Below the pieces are notes generated by a model. That model searched no databases and was not told where the DNA came from. It worked only from the letters and a program-made list of their open reading frames with translations. Below are positions 17,948 through 26,925 of a stretch of DNA of 64,000 nucleotides, piece by piece. The stretch comes from Sphingomonas yabuuchiae (lineage in GTDB: Bacteria; Pseudomonadota; Alphaproteobacteria; Sphingomonadales; Sphingomonadaceae): contig NZ_JACHNX010000004.1 of assembly GCF_014199595.1 (NCBI RefSeq), positions 124,001 to 188,000 of the forward strand. Direction: 5' to 3'. The position numbers were made by a program, and so were the translations under genes. Position 1 is the stretch's first letter. Every line of letters starts with the position of its first letter.

Positions 17948-18231
17948 GGCGCGAGCGGCACGGGCTGGGCAATGTCTATCCGAACCTGTTGCATCTGGAG
18001 GCGACACTGCGCCTGCTGGAAGAGCGTGCCGACATCGTCATTCCGCGCGACAACCGCCAGCTGGTCGAACGCGCGCTGCACCCGCAAGCGCTGGCGGTGA
18101 TCCAGCAACTGGGCGAGGCGGTGTGGATCAATCATGGCAACATGTTGGCGGCCAGCCGCGCCACGTCCGCCTGGGCGCTGCGTCGCGACGGAAGGGCAAG
18201 GCCTATGGAAAGCGACGTGGATCGACCATAG
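17941..18231 (+). pseudogene. C-terminal fragment of a Cas3-like CRISPR helicase-nuclease
   Basis: An open frame without its own start reads GLGNVYPNLLHLEATLRLLE, then IPRDNRQLVERALHPQALAV, and ends after WALRRDGRARP. The blocks VYxNLxxLEATxRLLE and IPxDNRxLVExAxHPxAL match my recollection of the C-terminal part of type I-E Cas3 proteins. Nothing of the HD nuclease or helicase motors is present, so at most about 95 residues survive. It begins directly after the third degenerate CRISPR repeat, which suggests a deletion fused array and cas3. Call by eye; a profile search would settle it. Confidence 0.55.
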
Positions 18232-18298
18232 ACCAAGGCGAAACCATGGAGCCGATCTTGAATCATACCCCGTCCCTTACCGCCCCTGGTGTGGCGGC

Positions 18299-20503
18299 AT
18301 GATCTTCGTTGCCACTGCATTGGCGGCATCCTGCGTGACGGCCGGGGCAGGGGGGGAGGTTGCGGCGGATCTGCTGAACCGCCGGATCGCCGAGCGGGTC
18401 GTGCGATGCGGCGACGTCCGGGTGCTGGTCGCGCCGCCGGGGGCGGTGGCGGCGGCGCTTCCCATCGCGCTGCGGAGCCGGTGGCGCGCACCCGCCAAGC
18501 TGGGCCGCGAAGGCTTTGCGATCCGGCGGGTGGGGCCGGTGACGGTCGTCACCGCTGAAGACACGCGGGGACTGGTCTATGGCGCAGGCTGGGTGCTGCG
18601 CCATCTCGACGTCGAGGGCGGGACCGCGCGGCTGACCGTGAGGGGACCGGTTGACGAGCAGCCGACTTATGCCACGCGGCTGACCCAGATCGGCTATCGC
18701 CCCAAGAACAACAGCTACGATGCCTGGACCTTGCCGATGTTTCAGCGGCGGATCGAGGATTTCGCGCTCTGGGGGGCCAGCGGGGTGCAGATCATCGCGC
18801 CGGTGTCCGACGATGATGCGACGGGTCCGCTTTTCCCCGCCCCGCCGCGCGAGACGCTGGCGGGAATTTCCCGCATCACCCACCGGCTGGGACTGGATGT
18901 CGCGCTCTATTATCCCGAGCTTGGCGATTACGACAAACCCGGCGCGGTGGCGGCCGAGGTCGCGGCGTTCCGGCGGGTGCTGGCCGATCTGCCCTATGTC
19001 GATGCGCTCTATGTGCCCGGGGGCGATCCCGGGCATACGCCGCCCGCGCGGTTGTTTCCGCTCGTGGCGCAACAGGCGGCATTGCTTCGCGCGCGCCGTC
19101 CCACGGCGCCCGTCTATATCTCGTCACAAGGATTCGACGCGGCGGGGTTCGAGGCGTTCTACCGCGAACTGGACAAACGGCCCGACTGGCTGACCGGCGT
19201 CTTCGTCGGTCCGCAGACGCGCGATCCGCTGTCGGTCGAGCGGGCGCGGATACCGGCGCGCTATCCGCTGATCCTCTATCCCGACATCGCGCACACCATG
19301 CATGCGCAGTTTCCGGTGCCGCGTTGGTGGCCCGAATTCGCGCTGACCGAGGGGCGCGAGCCGATCAATCCGCGCCCCGCCGCCTATGCGCATATCTTTG
19401 CACGCTTCGCTCCCCTGACCGCCGGGTTCATCACCTATTCCGAGGGGGTGAATGACGATTTCAACCAGTTCCTCTGGTTTCGTCTGGGTTGGGACCCGAA
19501 GACCGGTACCCGCGCCTTTGCGAAAGACTATGCGCGGGTGTTCATCGGCGATGACCGGGCGGCAGCACTTCCGGCGGCGCTGGAGGCCAATTGGGTCGGC
19601 GACCCTGCCACCAATACCACGATCGACGCCACGTTGCGCCTCGCCGATCAGGTCCGGCCCGCCGCCTTTGCCGATTGGCGGATCGACTCGCTGCGCTATC
19701 GTGCGGTGTATGATGCGCTGGTCCGCCGCCGCACCATTGCCGCCCGTGCAAGGCGAGCGGCGGCCCTGGCCGCACCCGATCCCGAACGCGCGCGCGCCGT
19801 CCTGGCGACGGGCGACGGGCCCGAGGTCGCCGCGTTGCTCGACCGGCTGAACGCGCTGGCCGAACGGCTGTGGCAGGCGGCGCGACTGCAACTCAGCGTG
19901 AAGCGCTACGGCGCGTCGAATATCGAGCGGGGCGCCAATCTCGACCGCGCCGATGTCGACCTGACCGGCCGCGCCTGGATCGAGGCGCAGATGGCCAGGG
20001 GCTGGCCGATCCCCGACCGGAGCCGCCGGGCGGAGGGCGCACTCTATGACGATCTGGGCCGCCCGGATGCCGAGCCGCATCTGGTGCGCGGGCCCGGTTT
20101 CCAGGCCGATCCGCAATTCTTCACCACCGCCATCGACGGCATGGCCGACCGGACCCCGGCGGACGGCTGGTGGCCGGGCGAACTCGATTATGCCGAGACG
20201 CTCTACGACAGCCCGCTGCGGCTGCATTATGACGGGCTCGACCCGCGCCGGGGTTACAGCCTGACGATCACCTATGCGGGGGAGGACTATACGCTGCCGA
20301 TGCGGCTGGTCGCGAACGGCCGCATCGTGTTGCAGGAGCATTTCGTCCGTGCTTCCAACCCCAGCCGGGTCACGGTCGCCATCCCGCGCGAGGCGACGGC
20401 GGGCGGTACGCTGGACCTTGCCTGGACCCGCCCGCCCGGCATGGGCGGCAGCGGGCGCGGCAAGCAGGTCGCGGAGACCTGGCTGATCCCCGACGGACGT
20501 TAG
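18299..20503 (+). CDS. Secreted alpha-glucuronidase-like (GH67-N-type) glycosidase
   Basis: About 734 residues. The N-terminus (MIFVATALAASCVTAGAGG) is a signal peptide. It is followed by a domain of the type found before the barrel of alpha-glucuronidases and hexosaminidases (VVTAEDTRGLVYGAGWVLRH). The central region has barrel-like motifs: TQIGYRPKNNSYDAWTLPMF, GASGVQIIAP, LDVALYYPELGDYDKP, ALYVPGGDPGHTPP, and later FITYSEGVNDDFNQFLW. The C-terminal 150 residues look like a beta-rich accessory domain. Substrate unknown, probably a plant or bacterial uronic-acid glycan. Its stop overlaps the convergent esterase by four bases. Start chosen for the signal peptide; upstream codons come from the CRISPR/Cas remnant. 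Confidence 0.6.
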   Translation: MIFVATALAASCVTAGAGGEVAADLLNRRIAERVVRCGDVRVLVAPPGAVAAALPIALRSRWRAPAKLGREGFAIRRVGPVTVVTAEDTRGLVYGAGWVLRHLDVEGGTARLTVRGPVDEQPTYATRLTQIGYRPKNNSYDAWTLPMFQRRIEDFALWGASGVQIIAPVSDDDATGPLFPAPPRETLAGISRITHRLGLDVALYYPELGDYDKPGAVAAEVAAFRRVLADLPYVDALYVPGGDPGHTPPARLFPLVAQQAALLRARRPTAPVYISSQGFDAAGFEAFYRELDKRPDWLTGVFVGPQTRDPLSVERARIPARYPLILYPDIAHTMHAQFPVPRWWPEFALTEGREPINPRPAAYAHIFARFAPLTAGFITYSEGVNDDFNQFLWFRLGWDPKTGTRAFAKDYARVFIGDDRAAALPAALEANWVGDPATNTTIDATLRLADQVRPAAFADWRIDSLRYRAVYDALVRRRTIAARARRAAALAAPDPERARAVLATGDGPEVAALLDRLNALAERLWQAARLQLSVKRYGASNIERGANLDRADVDLTGRAWIEAQMARGWPIPDRSRRAEGALYDDLGRPDAEPHLVRGPGFQADPQFFTTAIDGMADRTPADGWWPGELDYAETLYDSPLRLHYDGLDPRRGYSLTITYAGEDYTLPMRLVANGRIVLQEHFVRASNPSRVTVAIPREATAGGTLDLAWTRPPGMGGSGRGKQVAETWLIPDGR

Positions 20504-21363
20504 CGCGTCACCTGCCGGACGAAGGCGGCGACATCGGCCACCACCGGGGCCCGGCCGCGAAAGGGGCGGGCGACCGACAGGATCATCCCGACATGGCCGA
20601 GCTTGGGATAGGCGCGCAGCGTCACCGGCACGCCGCCCGCACGCAGCCGGGCGGCCAGCGCCTCGCTGTTGCGCGGCAGGACCGTCTTGTCCTCGGCGCC
20701 GACCAGTAGCAGCGAAGGCGGATCGCCTGCTCCGGCCCAATGGACCGGCTGGGTTTCCTCCGGGCGCGGCCAGGCCCCGAAGGCCGCCCGGCTGACATCC
20801 ACGTCGAAGGGCGCGAAGTCATAGGGACCGGCCAACCCGACCAGCCCGCGTACCGCCTGTCGGTCACGGCCCAGCCAGCGATCGTCGACCGCCAGCATCG
20901 CGGCGATATAGGCACCCGCCGAATGCCCCATCAGCACCAGCTTCGCGGGATCGCCGCCGAACCCGGCGATATGCCCCTTCGTCCAGCGCACCGCCGCCGC
21001 GCCGTCTTCGACAAAGGCAGGATAGCGGATGGCGGGGACCAGCCGGTAGTCGGGGATCACTACGACAAAACCCTGCGCCGCTAATGCCCGCCCGACAAAG
21101 GCATAGCCGCTGCGCGTCCCGCTGTTCCAGCTGCCGCCATAGAAGAAGACCACCACCGGTCGGTCACCCGCTCCCGCACTGCGCGGGGCGTAGATGTCGA
21201 GCCGCTGACGTGCATCGGAACCATAGGCCAGCGCCTCGGCCACCCGCCTGCCGCTGCCATCCTTGGGCACCAGATGGTCGAAGGTCGCCAGTGGCGAACA
21301 GGCCGCGACGAGCAGCGGCAGGGAGGCGGGGAGCGACCGGGCGATCCGATGGAACAGCGTCAT
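20500..21363 (-). CDS. Lipoprotein alpha/beta-hydrolase esterase (BD-FAE/carboxylesterase type)
   Basis: 287 residues. The N-terminus SLPLLVAACSPLATF contains a lipobox (VAAC), so lipid anchoring is likely. VVVFFYGGSWNSG is the oxyanion-hole block, in a YGGSW form of HGGxW. GHSAG holds the catalytic Ser, GAEDKT the Asp and KLGHVGM the His. This fits small esterases that remove acetyl or feruloyl groups from sugars or peptides. It is convergent with the glycosidase gene, with a four-base overlap. Confidence 0.85.
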   Translation of the reverse strand: MTLFHRIARSLPASLPLLVAACSPLATFDHLVPKDGSGRRVAEALAYGSDARQRLDIYAPRSAGAGDRPVVVFFYGGSWNSGTRSGYAFVGRALAAQGFVVVIPDYRLVPAIRYPAFVEDGAAAVRWTKGHIAGFGGDPAKLVLMGHSAGAYIAAMLAVDDRWLGRDRQAVRGLVGLAGPYDFAPFDVDVSRAAFGAWPRPEETQPVHWAGAGDPPSLLLVGAEDKTVLPRNSEALAARLRAGGVPVTLRAYPKLGHVGMILSVARPFRGRAPVVADVAAFVRQVTR

Positions 21364-21629
21364 GACTCTTCCATGCCCAAAGCCTGTGCCTGCCGCCAGC
21401 GAGGGTGCGGTCCGAAATGGGAAAAGCGATATTCCAGCCCCGCGATCCGGCCGGTCCTGCGATTGTCCAGAAAAAAGTCACCGTACTTCAGAGGCCTGAA
21501 ATACGGAGATTGACGAAAGCGTAAAAAGGCGGTCAGGGCGCAAGTGGGGAAAGCGGCGGGAGCGGGGGCGCTCTGCGGGATTGGCCGTCTTGTTTCCGTC
21601 ACATTAATGCGGGTTGGGGACGGGTCGGC
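21364..21629. other. Intergenic region with a 26-bp imperfect palindrome
   Basis: About 265 bases between divergent genes (esterase and GGDEF-EAL). At 21481-21506 two 11-base arms, CCGTACTTCAG and CTGAAATACGG, flank AGGC with one mismatch. On the minus strand the hairpin is followed within four bases by TTTTTT, so it looks like an intrinsic terminator with no annotated gene before it. It could also be an operator. No protein gene is convincing here. Confidence 0.5.
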
Positions 21630-24161
21630 ATGAAGGCCGCGAAGCGGGTTTGGGACGTCAGGGCATGGGGCCTTTTATGGCTGCTGCTGGCCGCGATGAC
21701 GCCGGGTGCGGCCTCCGCCAAGGCGGTCGATCTGTATCCGACCGTCTGCAGCGCCGCGTTGCCGGACGGCGCCAGCGACGCCGGGATCGTCGAGGCACCC
21801 TATCGCTGCGGCGCGGAGGCCCCGACGCGGGGGGCGGACTGGCTGTGGTTGCGGCTGGACACGTCCCGATTGGGCAGCTTGCCCCCCTATTGGGATCTGT
21901 TGATCGACCAGACCCGGTTCGACCGCCTCGGCCTGCTGGTCGTCACGCATGACGGCAGGGCGACGCGTCGGGTGCTGTCCTATGATGAATTGCGGGGCCA
22001 TTGGACGCCCGGCGGCCTCCTGAAGTTCGTGGTCGGGCCACCGGGGCGCGACGTGGGCAAGCTTTATGTCGGCTTCCGGCAGATCGACGACCTGTCGCTG
22101 ATGCGCAAGGTCGTCGCCCGGCCGGGCAGCAGGATGAACGGCGCGGATGTCGGCTGGCTGGTGCTGACCGGTCTGTTCGCCGGGACCCTGTTGTCGGCCT
22201 TTCTCTACAATCTGGTGATCCATGCCGGGCGGCGGCCCGCCTTTCAGCGCTGGTATCTGCTCTGGGTAGCGGTTGCGCTGGTCTATGGCCTGATCTGGAC
22301 CAACACGGCGGCGCTGCTCGTGCCGTGGCTGGTCGGGCCGATCGCGGTGCGGATCTGGTTCGTGCTCGTCGGTCTGATGGTCGCGGCGTGCAACATGTTC
22401 TTCTTCTCGGTCATCGAGGACGGAGTGCTGTCCCCCGGCGTGATCCGGGCGGGACGCTGGCTGGCGATCGGTGGGGCGGTGTTCGGCGCGCTGGCCGCCG
22501 CCGATACCTGGTTTCCCCCGGTGCTCACCGACCGGCTGCTCAACTACGACATCGCCGCGACATCGGCGCTGATCGCCTGGTCCTGCGTCGTGGCAGCGCG
22601 GCGGGGCAGCCGGGTCGTCTGGTTCTACATGATCGGATGGAGCCCGGTCATCACGCTGTTCGTCCTGCGGCTGGCGCGCAATCTGGGTTTCGTGCGGCAG
22701 AATGACGCGGTGGACATGGCGACCTTCCTGGCGCTGGCGTTCGAGGCGCTGGTCCTCTCGCTCGCGATCGCCGACCGTTTCCGCCGCATCCGCCGCGAAC
22801 TCGACGAGTCGCGGCAGCGGCGCGAGATCGACATGGCGGAGACCAAGACGCTGCGGCTGGCCGCGCATACCGACTTCCTGACCGGCCTGGGCAACCGCGC
22901 CGCCTTTCAGCAGCAGGCCAATGCCCTGATGAAGGCGTCCATTCCGTTCAGTCTGTTCCTGATCGACGTCGATTATCTGAAGGACGTCAACGACCGGCTG
23001 GGCCATGCCAGCGGCGACATGCTGCTCTGCCATGTCGGCACCGCGCTGGGCGGCGTCGTACGCTCGATGGCGGATGTGCGGGTGTCGCGCATCGGCGGCG
23101 ACGAGTTCGCGATCCTGTGCCCCGGCTCGCTGCATGACGAGGCCGCCCTGGCCGAACGCATCGCCGGCATCCAGGGTGAGCAATGGCATGGCCGCGATCG
23201 CAGCCGGACCATGTCGCTCAGCATCGGGTCGGCACGCTATCCGGACGATGCCGAAGCGCTCGACCTGCTGTACCATAATGCCGATCTGGCGCTCTACACC
23301 GCCAAGCGGCTGGGCCGCGCGCGCTATGTCCGCTATGATCCCCTGCAAAGCAGCCTGCGTGAACTTCAGGTCGCGTTTGCCGGGGAGGCCGAGCAGGCGC
23401 TGGATCAGGGCGAGTTCGTCCTATACCTGCAACCCATCGTCTCGCTAGAGACCGAAACGGTGTGCGGTCATGAGGCGCTGCTCCGCTGGGACCATCCGGT
23501 CCACGGGCTGATGACCCCGGACCGCTTCGCCGATGTGCTGGTCGCCGAGCGGATCGGCCTGCGCATCCAGGATCATGTCCTCGAATTGGCATTGATCGCG
23601 CTGCGCGATCGCGGCGAGGCGCTGGGCGTGGTGTGCGTCAACTTCACCTCGGCGCAGCTTGGCGGACCGCGTTCGGCGCGCACCGTGCTGGAACGGCTGG
23701 CGCATTATGGCGTCGCGCCATCGCGGCTGTGCGTCGAGGTGACCGAGGGCGTGATGCTCGACCGCGGCGCCGACAGCATCCTGTCCAGCCTGCGCACGTT
23801 GCACGAGGCGGGTGTGTGCATTGCGCTGGACGATTTCGGCACCGGCTATGCCTCGCTGGTCCATCTGCGCGACTTGCCGGTGGACCGGATCAAGATCGAC
23901 CAGTCCTTCGTCGCCGGGTTCGACGAAACCGATGGCGGCACCTTCCCGATCGTCAGCGCGATCGTGGGCCTGGGGATCGGCCTGGGCAAGGTCGTGATCG
24001 CCGAAGGGATCGAAACCGAATGGCAGGCCGAGCGTCTGCGCCAGCTCGGCTGTCGGCTTGGGCAAGGCTATCTCTACGGCCACCCCGTCGCGCTCGCGCC
24101 GATCACCGATGGGGCGCCGGTCGTTCCCGCCAGCAATGCCCCGTTGGCGGATCGGGTGTAG
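21630..24161 (+). CDS. 7TMR-DISM membrane GGDEF-EAL protein (diguanylate cyclase/phosphodiesterase)
   Basis: 843 residues. Turns over the second messenger c-di-GMP. Order: signal peptide, periplasmic DISM-type sensor domain (about 30-170), seven hydrophobic segments (about 175-390), a coiled linker (RRIRRELDESRQRREIDMAE), GGDEF domain with an intact RIGGDEF at 489-493, then an EAL domain with EALLRW at 615, the Asn in VNFTSAQL, VEVTEG, DDFGTGYASL, RIKIDQSF and AEGIET. All metal and catalytic positions I can check are present in both domains, so it could be bifunctional. The EAL half ends normally. It stands alone; a palindromic element follows. Confidence 0.95.
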   Translation: MKAAKRVWDVRAWGLLWLLLAAMTPGAASAKAVDLYPTVCSAALPDGASDAGIVEAPYRCGAEAPTRGADWLWLRLDTSRLGSLPPYWDLLIDQTRFDRLGLLVVTHDGRATRRVLSYDELRGHWTPGGLLKFVVGPPGRDVGKLYVGFRQIDDLSLMRKVVARPGSRMNGADVGWLVLTGLFAGTLLSAFLYNLVIHAGRRPAFQRWYLLWVAVALVYGLIWTNTAALLVPWLVGPIAVRIWFVLVGLMVAACNMFFFSVIEDGVLSPGVIRAGRWLAIGGAVFGALAAADTWFPPVLTDRLLNYDIAATSALIAWSCVVAARRGSRVVWFYMIGWSPVITLFVLRLARNLGFVRQNDAVDMATFLALAFEALVLSLAIADRFRRIRRELDESRQRREIDMAETKTLRLAAHTDFLTGLGNRAAFQQQANALMKASIPFSLFLIDVDYLKDVNDRLGHASGDMLLCHVGTALGGVVRSMADVRVSRIGGDEFAILCPGSLHDEAALAERIAGIQGEQWHGRDRSRTMSLSIGSARYPDDAEALDLLYHNADLALYTAKRLGRARYVRYDPLQSSLRELQVAFAGEAEQALDQGEFVLYLQPIVSLETETVCGHEALLRWDHPVHGLMTPDRFADVLVAERIGLRIQDHVLELALIALRDRGEALGVVCVNFTSAQLGGPRSARTVLERLAHYGVAPSRLCVEVTEGVMLDRGADSILSSLRTLHEAGVCIALDDFGTGYASLVHLRDLPVDRIKIDQSFVAGFDETDGGTFPIVSAIVGLGIGLGKVVIAEGIETEWQAERLRQLGCRLGQGYLYGHPVALAPITDGAPVVPASNAPLADRV

Positions 24162-24186
24162 AGCGGGATGACCTGAGATGGGTTCA

Positions 24187-24344
24187 CCCCTCCCCTTCAG
24201 GGGAGGGGCAGGGGGTGGGGGGCCTCCGCAAGTACGCCGCCTGTGGCGAGGCCCCACCCCAACCCAGCACCAGGTCGATCAGGCTCCCAGCCTGATCTGA
24301 ACCGCGCGGGGCGCGGTTTGCCTGATGCTCCTGAAGGGGAGGGG
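24187..24344. repeat. 158-bp nested palindromic element with perfect 15-bp terminal inverted repeats
   Basis: Ends are CCCCTCCCCTTCAGG (24187-24201) and CCTGAAGGGGAGGGG (24330-24344). Inside are a GTGGGGGGCCTC / GAGGCCCCAC pair and two tight hairpins, CAGGC-TCCCA-GCCTG and AACCGCGC-GGG-GCGCGGTT. It lies between two genes that converge here (GGDEF-EAL and the TolC-family gene). There is no coding capacity. It has the build of a MITE or complex REP unit and may also terminate both transcripts. Confidence 0.75.
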
Positions 24345-24400
24345 CTCGGCTTGGTTCAAGGCAATGTCATCACGGTCCAGATCCTCGCCCAGCCGCCCGT

Positions 24401-25852
24401 TCAGGGCTCCAGCCCCAGCGCCGCGCGGTCGGCGGTGGCGGCGGCCAGTTCGGCGCGGGCGGCCGCGATCCGGGCCTGCGCGTCGATCAGGCGGACACGC
24501 GCGTCGTTCGCGGTTTCCTCGCGCTGGTTGACCAGGAAGAAGTCGCTCGACCCCAGTTCGAACCGTCGCCGCTCGGCCGCCGCGAGCCGTTCGGCCAGTT
24601 GGCGTTCCTGCTCGGCGATGGTCGCGAGCTTTTCGGCGGCATCGACGCCGATGGTGATCCCCTCGACTTCGACCGCGATCTGGTCGCGCAGGAAGCGGCT
24701 GCGCGCCGACAATGCGTCCATCTCGGCCTGTGCCTCGACCATCCGGCCCTTCGCCGCGCGGTTCTGGAGCGGCATCGAGAAGCGAAAGCCGACTGCCGCC
24801 TCCAATGGCGTGCGATTGGGGCCGCCCAGGCCGATGGGACCGACATCCTTGCCCATCTCGCCGCGCAGGTCGAAGCGGGGGCGCAGGTCGTTCTGCGCCA
24901 GGGCCAGGCGCGCCGAACCCTGGTCGATCCGCGCCAGCAGCACCTGGAGATCGGGGCGGCGCTGTTCGAAATTCTGGCGCGCCGCCACCGCGACGCCGGA
25001 CAGCGCCTCGGCCCCGCCGGGCAGGCGCTCTGGCCCGACCTGCACCGGATCGCCTTCGGCATCGCGGTAATAGAGCGACAGGGCATTGGCGGCGGCCTGG
25101 AAATCTCCCTCGGCCCGCACGACCAGTGCCCGGCGGCGGACGACATTCTGGTCGTTCTCCGCCAGCAGGATATCCGGACGCGCGCCCAGTTCGACCTGCC
25201 GGGCGAGGCCACCCCGCCGGTTGAGCGAGAGGTCCAGCAACTCACGATAGGCCCGCAGGCGCAGGCCCGCCGCGACCCAGTTCTGATACGCATCGACCGC
25301 ACGCCGTTGCACGCCGATCGCCACGGCCTCGCGCTCGAACCTGGCGATGTCGATATCACCCGACGCCAGGGTACGGCGGGTGCGGCGCTCGTCGACCAGC
25401 CGGTCGCGCAACAGAGAATAGAGCGCCCCGACCTTCACCTCGCCCAGACGGTTGGTGTAACTCTGGTCCTCATAGACCGGAAAACTGCCGCGACTGACCC
25501 GGTAGCCGCCATAGACGTAACCGCCATTGTTGCTCAGCGGCCGGTTCGCGCTCGCCGAGGCGACGGTGCCGTCATAATAGCCGAGCGTGCGGGAGCGGCC
25601 CTCGGCCTCGAACACCGTGTCGAACGCGCCGTCGGCGGTGATCGCCTTACCCTCCGCCGAGCGGATCTTGGCCAGCGCCTCGATGATCTGCGGCGCGGCG
25701 CGAGCGGAGGAGCGCAGCACCTCGTCCAGCGTCAACGGCCCCGTGCGGGGCACAGGCGCGGGCGCGGGGATCGCCTCGATCCGCTGGGCCATGACGGGTG
25801 TCGACAGGACAGGAAGGGCGAGCGCGGAGATCAGCAGCAGCGAGCGCATCAT
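24401..25852 (-). CDS. TolC-family outer-membrane channel of a type-I-secretion-like operon
   Basis: About 483 residues with a signal peptide (MMRSLLLISALALPVLSTPVMAQ). Two repeated helical/coiled regions, such as ARQVELGARPDILLAENDQNV and its later counterpart RRFELGSSDFFLVNQREE, are the duplicated TolC fold that makes the periplasmic tunnel. It ends with a long heptad-rich Ala/Arg helix. The start codon overlaps the HlyD stop (ATGATG at 25847-25852), so the genes are translationally coupled. It is the third gene of the ABC-HlyD-TolC operon. Confidence 0.85.
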   Translation of the reverse strand: MMRSLLLISALALPVLSTPVMAQRIEAIPAPAPVPRTGPLTLDEVLRSSARAAPQIIEALAKIRSAEGKAITADGAFDTVFEAEGRSRTLGYYDGTVASASANRPLSNNGGYVYGGYRVSRGSFPVYEDQSYTNRLGEVKVGALYSLLRDRLVDERRTRRTLASGDIDIARFEREAVAIGVQRRAVDAYQNWVAAGLRLRAYRELLDLSLNRRGGLARQVELGARPDILLAENDQNVVRRRALVVRAEGDFQAAANALSLYYRDAEGDPVQVGPERLPGGAEALSGVAVAARQNFEQRRPDLQVLLARIDQGSARLALAQNDLRPRFDLRGEMGKDVGPIGLGGPNRTPLEAAVGFRFSMPLQNRAAKGRMVEAQAEMDALSARSRFLRDQIAVEVEGITIGVDAAEKLATIAEQERQLAERLAAAERRRFELGSSDFFLVNQREETANDARVRLIDAQARIAAARAELAAATADRAALGLEP

Positions 25853-26925
25853 TTCGGCTTGCCCGCCTTGGCCGCGATCTTCTTGTCGTCGTCCTTCGCG
25901 CCCTTGTCGTCCTGCTTGTCGTTCACCGTCTGGCCGAATTCGAGCGGGAAGTCGTTCAGCTGACGCCACAGTTCGTAACCGACCGTCACCGTCTCTCCCT
26001 GAACCCAGCCCTGCACCTTGCCGCCCAGCCGGACGAAGCGGCGCTCGGGCCAGGCGGGCTTGCCGGGCGCGGGCTCGACCAGGATGCGGAACAGCCCTTG
26101 CGCATTGGCATTGGGATCGATCGTGCGGACGCGACCGTCGAAAAAGCCGTAGGCGACCGAGGGCCAGCCGCTGAACTGGATTGCGGGCCAGCCCTCGAAC
26201 TCCAGACGCACCGGGCGACCGGGGCGGAGCAGCGGCACGTCGCGACCGTCGATCAGCAGCTCGACCGCGCGCTGCACCTCTTCCGGCGCGACCACCGCCA
26301 GCGCGGTGCCCGCCGAGACATAGGCACCGCCCGCCGCGGCGTTCAGGTTCTGGATACGGCCGTCGCGCGGGGCGCGGACCAGCTGCGCCGACTGGCGGTT
26401 CAGCTGCACGTCGATGCGGTTCAGCTTGGCACGCGACTCCGCCAGCTTGGCGCCTGAATCCGCCACCTTGATCTGCGCCTGTTCATAATCGCGGCGGGAG
26501 GCGAGCCCCTCCGCATAGAGTTGGCGCGTGCGGCTAACGTCGATCTGGGCGACCGCCTGCGACTGGCGGACCGAGGCGATCTCGGCCTCCACCTGGGCGC
26601 GTTCGGCGGCCAGGCGGGACAGCAGATTGGGATCGAGGTCGATGATCCGCGCGATCGGATCGCCGCGCTTCACATGCTGGCCGTCATGGACATACCAGCG
26701 CTCGACGCGGCCGGGCACCAGAGCGGTCACGTCCTGCGCGCGGTCGGTGGGATCGAGCGAGACGACCTGGCCGCGCCCTTGCGCGGTCTGCAACCACGGC
26801 ACGAAGAACAGGATGAAGATGACCGCCGCGATGCCGACCGTCAGGATCCAGGCGATGGCGACCGTGACCCGTGGCGGGCGCAGCGACGAGAGGGTGCGGA
26901 AATGCGCGAGCTGATCAGGCGACAT
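25849..26925 (-). CDS. HlyD-family periplasmic adaptor
   Basis: About 358 residues. One membrane segment near the N-terminus (TVAIAWILTVGIAAVIFILF) is followed by a lipoyl half-motif (VPGRVERWYVHDGQHVKRGD), a long coiled-coil hairpin (SRLAAERAQVEAEIASVRQS onward) and the second lipoyl half (VRAPRDGRIQNLNAAAGGAY). The C-terminus is highly charged (DKQDDKGAKDDDKKIAAK). It should bridge the inner-membrane ABC protein and the TolC channel. The start at 26925 follows GGGAGGA by five bases and overlaps the ABC gene by 11 bases. Confidence 0.88.
   Translation of the reverse strand: MSPDQLAHFRTLSSLRPPRVTVAIAWILTVGIAAVIFILFFVPWLQTAQGRGQVVSLDPTDRAQDVTALVPGRVERWYVHDGQHVKRGDPIARIIDLDPNLLSRLAAERAQVEAEIASVRQSQAVAQIDVSRTRQLYAEGLASRRDYEQAQIKVADSGAKLAESRAKLNRIDVQLNRQSAQLVRAPRDGRIQNLNAAAGGAYVSAGTALAVVAPEEVQRAVELLIDGRDVPLLRPGRPVRLEFEGWPAIQFSGWPSVAYGFFDGRVRTIDPNANAQGLFRILVEPAPGKPAWPERRFVRLGGKVQGWVQGETVTVGYELWRQLNDFPLEFGQTVNDKQDDKGAKDDDKKIAAKAGKPK

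Noticed and set aside
17691..17972. Minus-strand frame through the CRISPR repeats ending in DHAF
   Set aside because: It crosses the three repeats and has no family resemblance; kept only as a possible decayed gene end in the spacer entry.
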